This document shows positions 6,491 to 7,890 of a stretch of 7,890 nucleotides of DNA, one piece after another. The notes beneath the pieces were generated by a model, which searched no databases, was not told the origin of the DNA, and saw only the letters and a list, made by a program, of their open reading frames with translations. The first letter of the stretch is position 1; each line of letters starts with the position of its first letter. The DNA is from Phycisphaerales bacterium (GTDB lineage Bacteria; Planctomycetota; Phycisphaerae; Tepidisphaerales; Tepidisphaeraceae): positions 1-7,890 of the forward strand of contig JAQGHP010000646.1 in assembly GCA_028288775.1 (NCBI GenBank). The letters are read 5' to 3'. Position numbers and translations under genes: made by a program.

Positions 6491-7729
6491 ATGACAAGTG
6501 ACAACATATTTTCGGGATTGAAAGTCGTGGACTTCGCGAGTTTCATCGCGGGCCCCAGTGCGGCGGTGATCTTGTCCGACTTTGGCGCCGAGGTGATTAA
6601 GGTTGAGCCGCCTGGGGGTGATTTGTGGAGAATCGGGCACAAGATTCCGCCGCAACCGCAGGCAGAAGACGCCTACCCCTGGCACCTGGCCAACCGTAAC
6701 AAGCGCGGCATGGCGCTTGATTTGAAGTCGCCGAGCGCACAGCAGGTTCTGGAGCGGCTAGTCAAATGGGCGGACGTGCTCATCGTTAACACACCGCATC
6801 CGGCACGCAAGCGACTAAAGCTTGAATACGACGATGTCGCACAGTGGAACCCGCGTCTGATCTATGCGGATGTTACGGGTTTCGGCGAAAAGGGCCCCGA
6901 CGCGGCTCTCCCAGGGTTCGACATCACGTCGTATTGGGCGCGAAGTGGCTTGTTGTCGATGACGCGCGAAGCTGGCGAGCCGCCGACCTGGCCGGTGGCC
7001 GGCAGCGGTGACAATGCGACCGCCGTCGGCTTGTATTCCGCCATCGTGACCGCGCTTTATCGCCGCGAGCACACTGGCAAAGGATCGTACGTTACGACCT
7101 CTCTGTTGGCTGAAGGTGTTTGGTCGGCGAGTGTTTCGATTCAGGCCGCACTGTGCGATGCGAAGTTCTTCGGGCCTCATGATCGGAAGAATCCGGCGAA
7201 CGCGGCGCTGAATGTGTATCGCGCTTCGGACGGCACCTGGTTCGTTCTGATCGTTACTCCCGACAAGCTGGCCGCCGTGGTGAAGGCCATTGGCCGGCCA
7301 GATCTCCTTACAGATCCGCGGTTCACCGATCCAGCAAGGCTGGTTCAGAGCATGCCGCAGCTGACCGCCATTCTGGACGAAGTCTTTGGCTCACAGCCGA
7401 TGTCGCATTGGCACGAAGTCTTCAACGGAGTTCACGTCACCTTCGGCCCCGTCCGGGGGCCACAGGAAGTCATCGACGACCCGCAACTGCGGGCGAATGA
7501 CATCGTGGTCCCGCTCGAAGGAGCCGGCGGCAAACTGACTTCGACAATCAGCAGCCCAATCCAGGTTCACGGCGTGGCCAAGGTGCCCGCCAGGCGTGCC
7601 CCGGCGATCGGAGAGCACAACGAAGAGGTTCTCGACGAGCTCGGATTCAGCGCGAGCGAAATCGATGGCCTGGACGCGAGCGGCGCCGTGCCGAAAGCAA
7701 AGCAGCGCGCCGTAGCAGCCGTCGGATAG
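6491..7729 (+). CDS. Class III (CaiB/BaiF/Frc) CoA-transferase
   Basis: This enzyme moves CoA between carboxylic acids through an aspartyl anhydride intermediate, activating an acid without ATP. At 412 aa it is a full-length single-domain member. The N-terminal signature GLKVVDFASFIAGP (9-22) and DFGAEVIKVEPPGGDLWR (30-47) are typical. NRNKRGMALDLKS (68-80) follows, and Asp174 in GSGDNATA matches the catalytic Asp of formyl-CoA transferase by position. The C-terminal PAIGEHNEEVL (371-381) is also characteristic. The start at 6491 is chosen for AAGGA (6480-6484) six bases upstream; the open frame reaches back into the hydratase gene but that part is a shadow. It lies 34 bases after the hydratase stop in the same unit, so it probably makes the CoA ester that the dehydrogenase and hydratase process. 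Donor and acceptor are unknown. Confidence 0.93.
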   Translation: MTSDNIFSGLKVVDFASFIAGPSAAVILSDFGAEVIKVEPPGGDLWRIGHKIPPQPQAEDAYPWHLANRNKRGMALDLKSPSAQQVLERLVKWADVLIVNTPHPARKRLKLEYDDVAQWNPRLIYADVTGFGEKGPDAALPGFDITSYWARSGLLSMTREAGEPPTWPVAGSGDNATAVGLYSAIVTALYRREHTGKGSYVTTSLLAEGVWSASVSIQAALCDAKFFGPHDRKNPANAALNVYRASDGTWFVLIVTPDKLAAVVKAIGRPDLLTDPRFTDPARLVQSMPQLTAILDEVFGSQPMSHWHEVFNGVHVTFGPVRGPQEVIDDPQLRANDIVVPLEGAGGKLTSTISSPIQVHGVAKVPARRAPAIGEHNEEVLDELGFSASEIDGLDASGAVPKAKQRAVAAVG

Positions 7730-7755
7730 CCAAGAGGATGAAAGGTAGGACAAAC

Positions 7756-7890
7756 ATGATACGCGCCAAGAAGCGGAAGATGGGACACAGGTTGAGCCTC
7801 AGCTGGCCCACGGATTCGCGGCCAACGCAACGAGTTCGACCTACTCGCCTGAATCCCAGGCCCGTATCACGACGATCTCAATTCGCAACC
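7756..7890 (+). CDS. Possible start of a fourth operon gene, cut by window edge, perhaps frame-disturbed
   Basis: A good ribosome site, AGGTAGG (7743-7749), sits six bases before ATG 7756, 26 bases after the CoA-transferase stop. The ATG frame stays open to the edge but reads as an arginine-rich peptide with poor codon choice (MIRAKKRKMGHRLSLSWPTD). The frame two bases further on, open from 7749, reads more like a protein (DTRQEAEDGTQVEPQLAHGF) but has no start codon. One extra G after the ATG would join the two. So this is either a gene with a one-base lesion, a sequence error, or no gene at all. I recognise no family. Confidence 0.25.
   Translation, partial: MIRAKKRKMGHRLSLSWPTDSRPTQRVRPTRLNPRPVSRRSQFAT

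Overview
This is a GC-rich bacterial window. The sigma-54 activator at its left end has receiver, linker and Fis-tail sequence that reminds me of planctomycete regulators. That points to Planctomycetota, but it is an impression from one protein family and not a proof.

Layout. Bases 2-1327 (+) hold the C-terminal 441 residues of an NtrC-type response regulator cut by the window edge. Bases 1328-2542 are a sparse, composite stretch. It contains two small genes on the minus strand (68 and 54 aa), a possible 47-aa membrane peptide on the plus strand, a decayed 5' end of a pyruvate oxidase (poxB-like) gene, and a run of short repeats resembling an IS21-family end. A type II NADH dehydrogenase follows (2543-3961), then a 407-base gap rich in inverted repeats. 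Next comes a tightly spaced three-gene unit: acyl-CoA dehydrogenase (4369-5613), enoyl-CoA hydratase (5656-6456) and class III CoA-transferase (6491-7729). A ribosome site and ATG near 7756 hint at a further, possibly frame-disturbed, gene running off the right edge.

The unifying signal is regulatory. Four sequences match the sigma-54 (-24/-12) form GG-N10-GC, and all share GCGGCA and TTGCC: minus strand 1826-1810, plus strand 1991-2008, 2511-2529 and 4299-4317. The last two are identical at 18 of 19 positions. Each lies upstream of a gene or candidate gene: the small-protein pair, the 47-aa ORF, the NADH dehydrogenase and the acyl-CoA operon. A sigma-54 activator gene lies beside them. I infer a local sigma-54 regulon linking CoA activation and beta-oxidation of an unidentified carboxylic acid, NADH re-oxidation at the quinone pool, and two or three undescribed small proteins.

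How they would work together (inference): the CoA-transferase activates the acid, the dehydrogenase makes the 2-enoyl-CoA, and the hydratase makes the 3-hydroxyacyl-CoA. NADH from the next step, whose gene is not in the window, could be oxidised by the NDH-2.
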